NCBI RefSeq assembly: GCF_003240585.1
Contig: NZ_PCDP01000035.1
Span: 496,001-560,000, forward strand
Origin: Arminella tubonensis
GTDB taxonomy: Bacteria; Pseudomonadota; Alphaproteobacteria; Rhizobiales; Rhizobiaceae
Reading direction: 5' to 3'
Length of the DNA: 64,000 bases
A program made the position numbers and the translations under genes. Below the pieces are notes generated by a model. The model saw only the letters and a list, made by a program, of their open reading frames with translations. It searched no databases and had not been told where the DNA came from. Shown one piece after another: positions 26,048-34,924 of the stretch (position 1 is its first letter; every line of letters begins with the position of its first letter).

Positions 26048-26088
26048 GTTCCGATAGGCGCGGAACTTTTTTACTGGCAAAGAGTTCC
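26048..26088. promoter_or_regulatory. Overlapping, symmetrical EcfG-type promoters between nepR and phyR
   Basis: Rightward: GGAAC at 26062-26066, N16, AGTT. Leftward: GGAAC at 26088-26084, N16, AGTT, on the same DNA, so the 27-base segment has GGAACT/AGTTCC ends. A third leftward GGAAC lies at 26052-26048 with N16 and CATT. All fit the looser GGAAC-N18-TT consensus. They imply positive autoregulation of both arms. Confidence 0.7.
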
Positions 26089-26131
26089 TTACCCATTAGA
26101 GCCCAGCAGGGCCGACATACGGGAGCTATTT

Positions 26132-26926
26132 ATGACACTTTCTACTCGAATCGCGCCGCATCTTCCCTACCTGCGCCGCTATTCCCGCGCATTGACCGGC
26201 ACACAGACATCTGGCGATGCCTACGTAGCGGCCGTACTGGAAGCGATCATCGCAGATATAACCATCTTTCCCGATACATCGAACGATCGAGTTGCACTCT
26301 ACAAACTGTTCACCAGCCTTTTTGGTTCCACCGCAGTCCAAATTCCGGAACCGACCTCTCCTTATGCCTGGGAACAGCGCGCGTCGGTCAATCTCTCCCG
26401 CGTTTCGCCGGTCGCCCGTCAGGCTTTCATACTCGCATCCGTCGAAAACTTCCGCCTTTCCGAAATCTCCGACATTCTGGATGTCGAGGAACCGGAGGTC
26501 GTTCGCCTGCTGGACAGAGCCTCTCAGGAAATCTCGCGCCAGGTCGCGACAGATATCATGATCATCGAAGACGAGCCGCTGATCGCAATGGATATCGAGC
26601 AGATGGTTGAGAGCCTTGGCCATCGTGTCACCGGCATCGCGCGTACCCATGCGGAAGCCGTGGCGCTCTACAACGCCACGAAGCCGAGCATGGTGCTGGC
26701 CGACATCCAGCTTGCCGACGGAAGCTCCGGCATCGACGCCGTCAACGACATACTGAAGACCTCCAGCATCCCGGTCATTTTCATCACCGCCTTCCCGGAG
26801 CGGCTGTTGACCGGCGAGCGGCCGGAACCGACATTCCTTGTCACCAAGCCCTTCAATCCGGACATGGTGAAAGCATTGATCAGCCAGGCACTTTTCTTCA
26901 ATGAATCGACGCGAGCGGCTGCCTGA
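26132..26926 (+). CDS. phyR: Response regulator PhyR
   Basis: 264 aa. The N-terminal 135 residues form a degenerate sigma-like domain that mimics EcfG (SVNLSRVSPVARQAFILASV, FRLSEISDILDVEEPEVVRL). The C-terminal receiver starts DIMIIEDEPLIAMDIEQMVE, has phosphoacceptor Asp191 in VLADIQLADG, and Lys in VTKPFNPDM. Phosphorylated PhyR binds NepR and frees EcfG. It is divergent from nepR-ecfG. Confidence 0.95.
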   Translation: MTLSTRIAPHLPYLRRYSRALTGTQTSGDAYVAAVLEAIIADITIFPDTSNDRVALYKLFTSLFGSTAVQIPEPTSPYAWEQRASVNLSRVSPVARQAFILASVENFRLSEISDILDVEEPEVVRLLDRASQEISRQVATDIMIIEDEPLIAMDIEQMVESLGHRVTGIARTHAEAVALYNATKPSMVLADIQLADGSSGIDAVNDILKTSSIPVIFITAFPERLLTGERPEPTFLVTKPFNPDMVKALISQALFFNESTRAAA

Positions 26927-26946
26927 GGTCCTTTTGCATTCCATAG

Positions 26947-26971
26947 GGAACAAAGATAGTAAGCGGGCGTT
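26947..26971 (+). promoter_or_regulatory. EcfG-dependent promoter of the kinase gene
   Basis: GGAAC (26947-26951), N16, CGTT (26968-26971): perfect consensus, 21 bases after the phyR stop and about 118 bases before the kinase start. The kinase gene thus appears to be a direct EcfG target rather than only a read-through product of phyR. Confidence 0.85.
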
Positions 26972-27088
26972 CCGGATATCGGGACGCTCGTCCAGCGTTT
27001 GCGGCAGTTTGTTGGGCGATGGTAACGGCTTCTTCCCAATAGGTTATTGTCCGGGGCATCCGCGCAAGCCGAGAAGAAAGGCATCTTG

Positions 27089-28108
27089 GTGAATAAGACT
27101 GAACCATTGTCCGGTGCGACCTTCGGCTTCGAAGGCAAGGCCGCTATGATGGAGCGAGCGCTCAGCAGCGCCGGCGTTTCGCTTATGTTCCAGGATTCCA
27201 CCCTCGCCATCCGCTACGCCGAAAATCTTCCCGATCATCTGCAGCCATCGCTGATCCTTGGCGCCGACGACGTGCAGCTATTGGGGGAAAAGGACGGAAG
27301 CTACATCCTCCGCCTCAAGCAGGAAGTGTTGAAAACAGGCAAGTCCTCTAGCGCCGAGGTCGAGTTTTCCACCGTGGACGGCGTAAAAATCTACGAAATC
27401 AATGTGCAGCGGACGGGCGATGGCAGCGGCTACGGGCTGCTATCGGTGATATCTGAGGTGACCGAGTCCCGTCACCGTGAAAAAGTCTTGAAATCGCTGC
27501 TGCGAGAGCTGTCGCATCGTTCCAAGAATCTCCTGGCAATCATCCAGGGTATCGCCACGCAAACGGCGCGCAATACGCTGTCTCTCGACAATTTCATCAT
27601 AAAGTTCCGCGGTCGGCTACAGTCTCTATCGAATTCGCAGGACCTGATCACCGACAGCAGTTGGCGCGGGGCGTACCTGTTCGACCTCGCTGAAAAACAG
27701 TTTGCCCCCTATTGGCCGGATTCGGCGGTGCCTATGCCGATATTCGGCATCAACGCACACCTGACGCCGAACGCCGCCGTCCATCTCGGACTTGCGCTGC
27801 ACGAGCTGATTGTCAACTCGGCATCCCATGGCGCGATTGCGGCAGGCGCGACCACCATTACGTTGAACTGCCGGGAAGCGGAACTGGACGGTCGTAAAGC
27901 CATCGAAGTGGCGTGGTCGGAGCAAATCTTCACGCCCGCGACGGCGACCGCAGCGGAATTCGAGGAAAACAGCTTCAGCAAGACCGTGCTTGAGCGCGTG
28001 GTGCCAACTTCGATGAGTGGACGCGCTCAATTCAGCATCGACACCTCCCACATCGACTACAAGATCATCATTCCCGAGACGGAATACGAAATCCTCCGTC
28101 GGCCCTGA
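27089..28108 (+). CDS. HWE/HisKA_2-type sensor histidine kinase next to phyR
   Basis: 339 aa from a GTG at 27089 with GAAAGG 7 bases upstream. An N-terminal PAS-like sensor (about 25-125) is followed by the phosphoacceptor helix RELSHRSKNLLAIIQGIATQ (His143) and the N box LALHELIVNSASHG (His238, Glu239, Asn243). The usual GFG-x-R-L-I-E ATP-lid motif is degenerate (FSKTVLERVVP), so ATP binding may be altered. Position and promoter suggest it signals to PhyR; partner kinases of PhyR are usually of this family. No membrane segment is seen, so it should be cytoplasmic. Confidence 0.85.
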   Translation: MNKTEPLSGATFGFEGKAAMMERALSSAGVSLMFQDSTLAIRYAENLPDHLQPSLILGADDVQLLGEKDGSYILRLKQEVLKTGKSSSAEVEFSTVDGVKIYEINVQRTGDGSGYGLLSVISEVTESRHREKVLKSLLRELSHRSKNLLAIIQGIATQTARNTLSLDNFIIKFRGRLQSLSNSQDLITDSSWRGAYLFDLAEKQFAPYWPDSAVPMPIFGINAHLTPNAAVHLGLALHELIVNSASHGAIAAGATTITLNCREAELDGRKAIEVAWSEQIFTPATATAAEFEENSFSKTVLERVVPTSMSGRAQFSIDTSHIDYKIIIPETEYEILRRP

Positions 28109-28150
28109 TTGCCCAACGGACAAGCTGTTGGCACTATCCTCTAAACAACA

Positions 28151-28190
28151 AAAACAGCCAGTGCGAGGGCGGCGCACTGGCTGCTTTTTA
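28151..28190 (+). terminator. Rho-independent terminator after the kinase gene
   Basis: Perfect 11-bp stem CAGCCAGTGCG / CGCACTGGCTG with a 7-base loop, followed by CTTTTTA. An A-run precedes the stem. It ends the phyR/kinase unit. Confidence 0.88.
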
Positions 28191-28622
28191 CTCACCGGGA
28201 GGGGACCGTGAGTATAGGCCCGGAGATGTTTTGGGGGCGCGCATTGGGTATATGCGATCATCATCCGGACAGATCGATAACGACCAACTGAAAACTTGGT
28301 TCCCGCCTTTTCGCAAAAATTTCAATTTTCTTTAAAAAAAGAACCGGGCGCTTTATCGCGCCTCCGCTCGCCGTGGGCGGACACTGCAGTGCTGTGGACG
28401 AAACGGAATCTGCGGCACGGAAAAGTTTGACGGTCGCGTAAAATTATCTTTTAACTTCAATGATTTGGATGCGCCGTAGCGACACGCTTGCCAGTGCGTT
28501 CCAAGTTCTGATGGCCTGTGCGAGTTCGAACGAAAGACCTTCAAAAATTTACCGTTTGATAAAATTTTTTCTCTGAGTTACCGTTTGTTCCACAGACCGT
28601 TTACAATAAAGAGGGAACTTAA
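28191..28622. other. Long intergenic region upstream of preT
   Basis: 432 bases without a gene. The left half is of normal composition; 28310-28350 and 28535-28620 are AT-rich. The right end carries three ACCGTTT repeats and the preT ribosome binding site (GAGGGAAC). It is large enough to hold a small RNA, but none was recognised. Confidence 0.5.
28549..28602 (+). promoter_or_regulatory. ACCGTTT repeats in the preT promoter region
   Basis: The decamer TTACCGTTTG occurs at 28549 and 28578, and ACCGTTT again at 28596. The first lies within TTTACCGTTTGATAAA (28548-28563), which shares 11 of 16 positions with the RutR-like palindrome at 35749. They are likely operator half-sites for the pyrimidine regulator. 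Confidence 0.4.
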
Positions 28623-29984
28623 ATGGGACGTCTGGAAACTGGTATTCAGAAGGGCAGGCTTTCGCCTGCCGAATATGACGCGAATTTTTCCGACCTTCAC
28701 CCGCGCCTGAACAATCACGAGGCGCTGGTTGCTTCCGACCGCTGCTACTTCTGTTACGACGCGCCGTGCATGACGGCCTGTCCGACCTCGATCGACATTC
28801 CGCTTTTCATCCGCCAGATATCGACCGGCAATCCGATCGGCTCGGCAAAGACGATCTTCGATCAGAACATCCTCGGCGGCATGTGCGCCCGCGTCTGTCC
28901 CACCGAACAGCTCTGCGAGGAGGCCTGCGTCCGCAACACGGCCGAGGAGCGTCCCGTGGAGATCGGCCGGCTGCAGCGCTATGCGACCGACGCTGCAATG
29001 GCTGAAAACAAGCAATTCTACGAGCGGCCCGCCGCAAGCGGAAAGTCGATCGCCGTCATCGGCGCCGGCCCCGCGGGCCTTGCCTGCGCCCATCGTCTCG
29101 CCATGAAGGGCCACTCAGTCGTCATCTTCGACGCGCGGGAAAAAGCCGGCGGCCTCAACGAATACGGTATCGCCACCTACAAGACGGTCGATGACTTCGC
29201 CCAGAAAGAAGTCGACTACGTCCTGTCGATTGGCGGCATCGAGGTTCGCAACAACCAGGCACTTGGCCGCGACTTCACGATCTCCGACCTCAGCAGTCAA
29301 TACGATGCAGTCTTCCTCGGCCTTGGCCTTGCCGGCGTCAACGCATTACGCGCCGAAGGCGAGGACCTCGACGGCGTCACCGACGCGGTTTCCTATATCG
29401 CCGATCTTCGCCAGGCCGGCGACAAGGCGGACATTGCCATCGGTCGCCGCGTCGTCGTGTTGGGCGGCGGCATGACAGCCATCGACGCCGCCGTCCAGGC
29501 AAAGCTGCTCGGCGCCGAAGAGGTGACGATCTGCTACCGCCGCGGCAAGGAACACATGAACGCCTCGGAATTCGAGCAGGATCTCGCAGCATCGAAAGGT
29601 GTCATGATTCGCCATTGGCTGGCGCCGAAGCGGATCCTCGAAAAGGACGGCAAGGTTGCCGGCATCGAGGTCGAATATACCGAGATCCGCGACGGCCGCC
29701 TGGCTGGCACCGGTGACGTCGGCGTGATCGCCGCCGATCAGATCTTCAAGGCGATCGGCCAGACTTTCGAGGCTTCCGGCCTCGGCGCATTGCGCATGGA
29801 GGCCGGCCGCATCGCCATCGACGCAGAAGGTCGCACATCGCTCGACGGCGTCTGGGCCGGCGGCGACTGCGTTCTCGGCGGTGACGACCTAACGGTTTCC
29901 GCCGTAGCCCAGGGCCGCGACGCGGCCGATAGCATCAATCTTGCACTGGCAGCTGCGCTTGCGCCTGCCGTCGCAGTCGCTTGA
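28623..29984 (+). CDS. preT: Dihydropyrimidine dehydrogenase subunit PreT/PydA
   Basis: 453 aa. The N terminus holds cysteines for Fe-S clusters (CYFCYDAPCMTACPTSIDIP and GGMCARVCPTEQLCEEACV). The FAD site follows (IAVIGAGPAGLACAHRLAMK), then the NADH site (VVVLGGGMTAIDAAVQAKLL) and a final GGDCVLGGDDLTVSAVAQGR. PreT passes electrons from NAD(P)H to PreA, which reduces uracil and thymine to the 5,6-dihydro forms. It is the first gene of the pyrimidine degradation block, 16 bases before preA. Confidence 0.92.
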   Translation: MGRLETGIQKGRLSPAEYDANFSDLHPRLNNHEALVASDRCYFCYDAPCMTACPTSIDIPLFIRQISTGNPIGSAKTIFDQNILGGMCARVCPTEQLCEEACVRNTAEERPVEIGRLQRYATDAAMAENKQFYERPAASGKSIAVIGAGPAGLACAHRLAMKGHSVVIFDAREKAGGLNEYGIATYKTVDDFAQKEVDYVLSIGGIEVRNNQALGRDFTISDLSSQYDAVFLGLGLAGVNALRAEGEDLDGVTDAVSYIADLRQAGDKADIAIGRRVVVLGGGMTAIDAAVQAKLLGAEEVTICYRRGKEHMNASEFEQDLAASKGVMIRHWLAPKRILEKDGKVAGIEVEYTEIRDGRLAGTGDVGVIAADQIFKAIGQTFEASGLGALRMEAGRIAIDAEGRTSLDGVWAGGDCVLGGDDLTVSAVAQGRDAADSINLALAAALAPAVAVA

Positions 29985-30000
29985 ACGGGGAGACACTGAA

Positions 30001-31314
30001 ATGGCTGATCTTCGCAATGACTTTGTCGGCATCAAATCCCCCAACCCGTTCTGGCTCGCCTCCGCGCCTCCGACAGACAAGGCCTATAATGTCGAGCGCG
30101 CCTTCAAGGCAGGCTGGGGCGGCGTCGTCTGGAAGACGCTCGGCGAAGAAGGCCCGCCCGTCGTCAACGTCAACGGGCCGCGCTACGGCGCGATCTGGGG
30201 CGCCGACCGCAGGCTTCTGGGCCTGAACAATATCGAACTCATCACCGACCGCGACCTCTACACCAACCTTCGCGAGATGAAGCAGGTGAAGATGAACTGG
30301 CCGGACCGCGCGTTGATCGCCTCGATCATGGTCCCCTGCGAGGAGCAGGCCTGGAAGGCGATCCTTCCCCTGGTCGAGGAAACCGGCGCCGACGGCATCG
30401 AGCTTAACTTCGGCTGTCCGCACGGAATGTCGGAGCGCGGCATGGGTGCTGCAGTCGGCCAGGTGCCGGAATATATCGAGATGGTCGTGCGCTGGTGCAA
30501 GCAATATACCCGCATGCCGGTCATCACCAAGCTGACGCCTAATGTAACAGACATCCGCAAGCCGGCTCGCGCGGCAAAGGCAGGCGGCACGGACGCCGTC
30601 TCGCTGATCAATACGATCAACTCCATCGTCTCGGTCGATCTCGACAGTTTCGCTCCCAATCCCTCGGTCGACGGCAAGGGAACGCACGGCGGTTATTGCG
30701 GCCCGGCGGTAAAGCCGATCGCCCTCAATATGGTGGCCGAGATCGCCCGCGATCCGGACACCTACGGACTGCCGATCTCCGGCATCGGCGGCATCACCAC
30801 CTGGCGCGACGCTGCCGAGTTCATCGCGCTCGGATCCGGCAACGTCCAGGTCTGCACCGCCGCCATGACCTACGGCTTCAAGATCGTCGAGGAAATGATA
30901 TCAGGCCTGTCCGACTGGATGGACCAAAAGGGCCACCGCACACTCGACGACATCACCGGCCGCGCTGTGCGCAACGTCACTGACTGGCAATATCTCAACC
31001 TCAACTACATCGCCAAGGCCCGTATCGACCAGGACGCATGCATCAAGTGCGGTCGCTGTCATATCGCCTGCGAGGACACCTCGCATCAGGCGATCACCAG
31101 CATGGTCGACGGCGTCAGGCATTTCGAGGTCATGGACGACGAATGTGTCGGCTGCAATCTCTGCGTCAACGTCTGTCCCGTCGAGAATTGCATCACCCTC
31201 GAACAACTGCCGGCAGGCGATCTCGACAAACGCACGGGCCGTGTCGTCGACCCGAACTACGCCAACTGGACGACGCATGTGAACAACCCGATGGCGAAGC
31301 AGGCCGCGGAGTGA
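30001..31314 (+). CDS. preA: Dihydropyrimidine dehydrogenase catalytic subunit PreA/PydB
   Basis: 437 aa. The FMN barrel is dihydroorotate-dehydrogenase-like (NPFWLASAPPTDKAYNVERA, IELNFGCPHGMSERGMGAAV, ISGIGGITTWRDAAEFIALG). The C terminus carries two 4Fe-4S motifs (CIKCGRCHIAC and CVGCNLCVNVCP). This is the pyrimidine-reducing subunit. The open frame begins at 29941, but the ATG at 30001 follows AACGGGGAGA and matches the family start. Confidence 0.93.
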   Translation: MADLRNDFVGIKSPNPFWLASAPPTDKAYNVERAFKAGWGGVVWKTLGEEGPPVVNVNGPRYGAIWGADRRLLGLNNIELITDRDLYTNLREMKQVKMNWPDRALIASIMVPCEEQAWKAILPLVEETGADGIELNFGCPHGMSERGMGAAVGQVPEYIEMVVRWCKQYTRMPVITKLTPNVTDIRKPARAAKAGGTDAVSLINTINSIVSVDLDSFAPNPSVDGKGTHGGYCGPAVKPIALNMVAEIARDPDTYGLPISGIGGITTWRDAAEFIALGSGNVQVCTAAMTYGFKIVEEMISGLSDWMDQKGHRTLDDITGRAVRNVTDWQYLNLNYIAKARIDQDACIKCGRCHIACEDTSHQAITSMVDGVRHFEVMDDECVGCNLCVNVCPVENCITLEQLPAGDLDKRTGRVVDPNYANWTTHVNNPMAKQAAE

Positions 31315-31436
31315 AGTCGGCTAACCGGTGATCTCGCCACGGATGCGAGATTGCCGGCATGGCTTGATTGGGGCATCGAATATGGTAGACATCGCACAGC
31401 CGCCGATTGCAGCGGCCGCGAAAACAGGAGGCTATC

Positions 31437-31672
31437 ATGTCACGCAGGTCCTTCAACGACGTTAGCTTTTGAAGTCACGTCCAAGCGCCGCAAATCCTTC
31501 CCATCAGAAGCCGGTGTTAAGACCGGCAACCGTTTTGTTCACGGCGACGTTGAATTGATCGAGAAACTCGGTCGCAACGATCTCTGCCCCTGCAGTTCGC
31601 GGAGGCGGTTTCAAGAATTGCTGTCTTAAATCCGGCCGCTATGACGGCATTGAGCGGCACCACTATTTTTAG
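31437..31672 (+). pseudogene. Frameshifted small SEC-C-motif protein
   Basis: AGGAGG lies 5 bases before an ATG that opens [11 protein letters not shown] and stops. Removing one T from the TTTT run at about 31467-31470 restores [15 protein letters not shown] and [17 protein letters not shown]. Skipping one more base near 31600 restores [20 protein letters not shown]. Joined, they give a protein of about 75 aa ending in a SEC-C zinc motif (GRNDxCPCxS...FKNCC). Two single-base shifts suggest a decayed gene; sequencing error is the alternative. Confidence 0.7.
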
Positions 31673-31694
31673 GGACCGTGATTGAGACACCGAA

Positions 31695-31724
31695 GCGGCT
31701 CGCGCGCCTGCCGGCGCGAGCCGC
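31695..31724. other. Strong hairpin upstream of the phytochrome operon
   Basis: Perfect 11-bp arms GCGGCTCGCGC / GCGCGAGCCGC with an 8-base loop, 84 bases before bphO. No T-run follows on either strand, so it may be a weak terminator of the pseudogene transcript or a leader structure. Confidence 0.45.
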
Positions 31725-31808
31725 TGCCTCACCTGGAAATAACAACGCCTTGACATATATGGCTATATTCGCGCCATCCCGTCGGATGATGCATGGTAGG
31801 CAGTTGGA

Positions 31809-32357
31809 ATGGGTGGAATGTCTTTTCGAAATGGGCTTCGTGCCGGCACCGGCGATTGCCATTCTGTCGTCGATCGGCTTTTCGGTGGCTTTGATCTGGC
31901 CGATCCGCGTCAGTACGGCGCTTTTCTGCTTGCCCATGCAAGAGCCATTCCCGCTGTCGAACAAGCGTTGGAGCAAGGTGGGATCGCTTCGCTGTTGCCG
32001 GATTGGGCCGATCGCCGCCGAAGCGACATGCTCGCCGCTGACCTGGCGACACTTGGTCTCAAGGCACCTCGCTCCCTCGATGTGGTTGCGTTTGCAGCAG
32101 ATGACGAGCTCTGGGGTGCAGCTTACGTGCTCGAGGGCTCGAAGCTCGGAGGCGCGATATTGGCAAAGCGGGTGCCGGAAAGTCTTCCCTCGGCCTACAT
32201 TCGTCATCAAGGACCGAAGGGCGCCATGAAAGCTTTCATGGAACGGCTGGACGGAGCGAACATTATAGACGAGGATCGCGCCATCGCTGCCGCGAGATCC
32301 ATCTTCGACCACTTCAGGCGCGCCGCCGAACTCGAACTGGAGCTCTTTGCCTCTTGA
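31809..32357 (+). CDS. bphO: Haem oxygenase (biliverdin-forming, BphO/HmuO type)
   Basis: 182 aa. The haem-oxygenase-like helical fold is indicated by HSVVDRLFGGFDLADPRQYG, then AFLLAHARAIPAVEQALEQG and WGAAYVLEGSKLGGAILAKR. The YVLEGSxLGG helix is the hallmark of bacterial phytochrome-linked haem oxygenases. It makes biliverdin for the bacteriophytochrome, whose start codon overlaps its stop. Met4 (31818) is an alternative start. Confidence 0.87.
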   Translation: MGGMSFRNGLRAGTGDCHSVVDRLFGGFDLADPRQYGAFLLAHARAIPAVEQALEQGGIASLLPDWADRRRSDMLAADLATLGLKAPRSLDVVAFAADDELWGAAYVLEGSKLGGAILAKRVPESLPSAYIRHQGPKGAMKAFMERLDGANIIDEDRAIAAARSIFDHFRRAAELELELFAS

Positions 32358-34924
32358 CGGACAGTCCCCTTCCAGTCGATCTGACCAATTGCGATCGTGA
32401 GCCGATCCACCAACTCGGCTCCTTGCAGCCTTTTGGCTTTCTGCTCGCGATCTCCTCAGATTGGCTGGTCGCGCGCGCCTCGCTCAATCTTCACCAATTT
32501 CTTGGCATCGAATGTGAGCAGGCGCTCGGGCGGCCCGTCGCCGAGATCATCGCCCCAAAGGCGCTGCACACCCTGCGCAACCGGTTGACCATGGTGCGCG
32601 GCCCCGATGTCGTCGAGCGCATTTTCGGCATCGCTCTTGCCGACGACGGCGCCGCATTCGATATCGCGCTGCACCTGAGCGACGGCCTGATCATCCTTGA
32701 AGGAGAGCTTTCGCAGGACCCGAGGCAAGGCGGCTCTACCATGTCGATCCGCAGCATGATGGCGCGGCTGGACCAGACCGAGACATTGGAGGCCTTCTTC
32801 CGCGAAGGGGCACGACAGGCCCGTGCATTGACGGGCTTCGACCGGGTCATGGTCTATCGTTTCGATCAAAGCGGCTCCGGCGAGGTCGTAGCCGAAGCGG
32901 CACGTTCCGGCATCGGTTCATTTCTAGGACTCCATTATCCGGCCTCCGACATTCCGGTACAGGCGCGTGCGCTCTACATGCGAAACCTCTTCCGTATCAT
33001 TGCAGACGTGGATGGCACACCGGTCGCGATCCTTCCCGAACGTGACGAGTATGGCCGTCCGCTCGATCTCTCCATGTCGATGCTGCGCTCCGTTTCGCCG
33101 ATGCATATCGAATACCTGAAGAATATGGGTGTATGTGCCTCGCTGTCGATTTCGATCGTCGTCGACGAGAAGCTCTGGGGGCTTTTTGCCTGTCACCACT
33201 ACAGCCCGCGCCTGCCGTCTTTCGAGCGCCGCTCGACGTCGGAGCTCTTCGGCCAGATGTTCGCTTCGCGGCTGGAGAGCCGCGAACGCAGGACGGCGCT
33301 GGACTACGAGACCAAGGCCCGGCAGATCGCTGACCGGGTGCTGACGTTGGTGGCCGATGACGCCAGCCTCCTGGACGATCCGGCGTGGTTGATCGAGGCA
33401 CTCGGCGAGGCCATTCCCGCCGACGGTATCGGCGTCTGGATAAACGGCCGTTCCGCACTCAGCGGGCTTACGCCGAACGAAGAGCAGTTTGCGACAATTG
33501 TAAGGACCCTCGATCGCGCCGCCGCCGGCCGGGTTTTCGCGACCGATCGCATCGAGGAGCTTTATCCCGAACAGGGCATCGACGGAGTGGTTGCCGGCCT
33601 GCTGGCGATCCCGATCTCGCGATCGCCCCGGGACTATGTCATCCTTTTCCGGCAGGAGATTGTCCGTTCCGTGCGCTGGGCTGGCGATCCGCACAAGCCG
33701 ACGGAATACGGTCCCAATGGCCCCCGGCTGACGCCACGCAAGAGCTTCGAGACCTGGTCCGAGCTGGTTCGCGGCCGGTCGCATCCGTTTACTTCAGCGG
33801 AATGCCGGGTTGCCGAGACGATCAGGGTGACACTGATCGAAGTGGTATTGCGACTGGCCGATGAGGCCCGCGACGTTCGTAGGCAAGCAACCGAGCGGCA
33901 AGAACTGCTGATCGCCGAGCTTAACCACCGGGTCCGCAACATCCTGAGCCTCATCAACGGCCTCGTGCGACAGTCGAAATCATCGAGTGTCACGCTCGAT
34001 GATTATATCGGTCAGCTTGAGGGCCGCGTCCAGTCGCTGGCGCGCGCCCATGATCAGATCACTCGCGACAATTGGGCGCCGGCCTCCTTCCGCCACCTGC
34101 TCGAAGCCGAAGCCGCAGCCTATCTTGGCAAGAACGTCGAGCGTATCGCTCTCACCGGGCCTGATGTCTTGCTGGACCCGAGAGCATTCTCGACGACCGC
34201 CCTCGTCCTGCATGAACTCGTTACCAACAGCGTCAAATATGGCAGCCTTTCCGGCAACAGCGGCGTCTCCGTCTCCTGGGACATCGACATTCAAGGCGAT
34301 TTGTCGATCCGCTGGCGGGAGACCGGCGGCCCGCCCGTCGCCGAGCCCATGCGGCAGGGTTTCGGCACGACGCTCATCCGTCGCTCCATTCCCTACGATC
34401 TTGGCGGCAAGGCGGACATTCGATTCGCTGCCTCCGGTGTCGAGGCGGATTTTTCAATCCCGTCGAAATATGTAAGCTTTGCGGAAGCTACGACGAACTG
34501 CGCGGTTCGCACGACCGCCGTCAAGAATACAGACACCGGTGATGCCGCGGGATACCTCCTGTCGGGCATGAATGTCCTGTTGGTGGAAGACAATCTGATC
34601 ATCGCCATGGACGGCGAGGATATTCTCAGCCGCCTCGGCGCCAGGCATGTGGCCACCGCGCCGAATGTGACGCAGGCGCTTGACATACTGGACCAGCGTT
34701 CATTCGATGTGGCGCTGCTGGACGTCAATCTCGGCGAGGAGAACAGTTTGCCGATTGCTGACCGGCTGGCCAGCAAGAAAACGCCCTTTCTCTTTGCGAC
34801 CGGCTATGGCGGAGAGAACGTTCAGGTCGGTAAACACGGCGATGCGCATATCGTGCAAAAACCGTACACGATCGAAAGCGTGGCCGCAGCGCTTGCCGGG
34901 CTCAATCTGCCGAAACGGGACTGA
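32354..34924 (+). CDS. bphP: Bacteriophytochrome: PAS-GAF-PHY, HWE-type kinase, receiver
   Basis: 856 aa from a TTG overlapping the bphO stop (TTGA). Cys13 (LTNCDREPIHQLGSLQPFG) is the biliverdin attachment site. The GAF domain has LGLHYPASDIPVQARALYMR (192-210) and His251. The PHY tongue motif is RLTPRKSFETWSELVRG (458-474). The kinase part carries LIAELNHRVRNILSLINGLV (His525), LVLHELVTNSVKYG and QGFGTTLIRRSI. A C-terminal receiver (about 738-856) has Asp790 in ALLDVNLG. It is a red/far-red light sensor of the hybrid HWE class. Confidence 0.95.
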   Translation: MTDSPLPVDLTNCDREPIHQLGSLQPFGFLLAISSDWLVARASLNLHQFLGIECEQALGRPVAEIIAPKALHTLRNRLTMVRGPDVVERIFGIALADDGAAFDIALHLSDGLIILEGELSQDPRQGGSTMSIRSMMARLDQTETLEAFFREGARQARALTGFDRVMVYRFDQSGSGEVVAEAARSGIGSFLGLHYPASDIPVQARALYMRNLFRIIADVDGTPVAILPERDEYGRPLDLSMSMLRSVSPMHIEYLKNMGVCASLSISIVVDEKLWGLFACHHYSPRLPSFERRSTSELFGQMFASRLESRERRTALDYETKARQIADRVLTLVADDASLLDDPAWLIEALGEAIPADGIGVWINGRSALSGLTPNEEQFATIVRTLDRAAAGRVFATDRIEELYPEQGIDGVVAGLLAIPISRSPRDYVILFRQEIVRSVRWAGDPHKPTEYGPNGPRLTPRKSFETWSELVRGRSHPFTSAECRVAETIRVTLIEVVLRLADEARDVRRQATERQELLIAELNHRVRNILSLINGLVRQSKSSSVTLDDYIGQLEGRVQSLARAHDQITRDNWAPASFRHLLEAEAAAYLGKNVERIALTGPDVLLDPRAFSTTALVLHELVTNSVKYGSLSGNSGVSVSWDIDIQGDLSIRWRETGGPPVAEPMRQGFGTTLIRRSIPYDLGGKADIRFAASGVEADFSIPSKYVSFAEATTNCAVRTTAVKNTDTGDAAGYLLSGMNVLLVEDNLIIAMDGEDILSRLGARHVATAPNVTQALDILDQRSFDVALLDVNLGEENSLPIADRLASKKTPFLFATGYGGENVQVGKHGDAHIVQKPYTIESVAAALAGLNLPKRD

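Noticed and set aside
26029..26610. 193-codon plus-strand frame over the start of phyR
   Set aside because: It overlaps phyR in another frame and spans the EcfG promoters; the phyR frame carries the conserved receiver.
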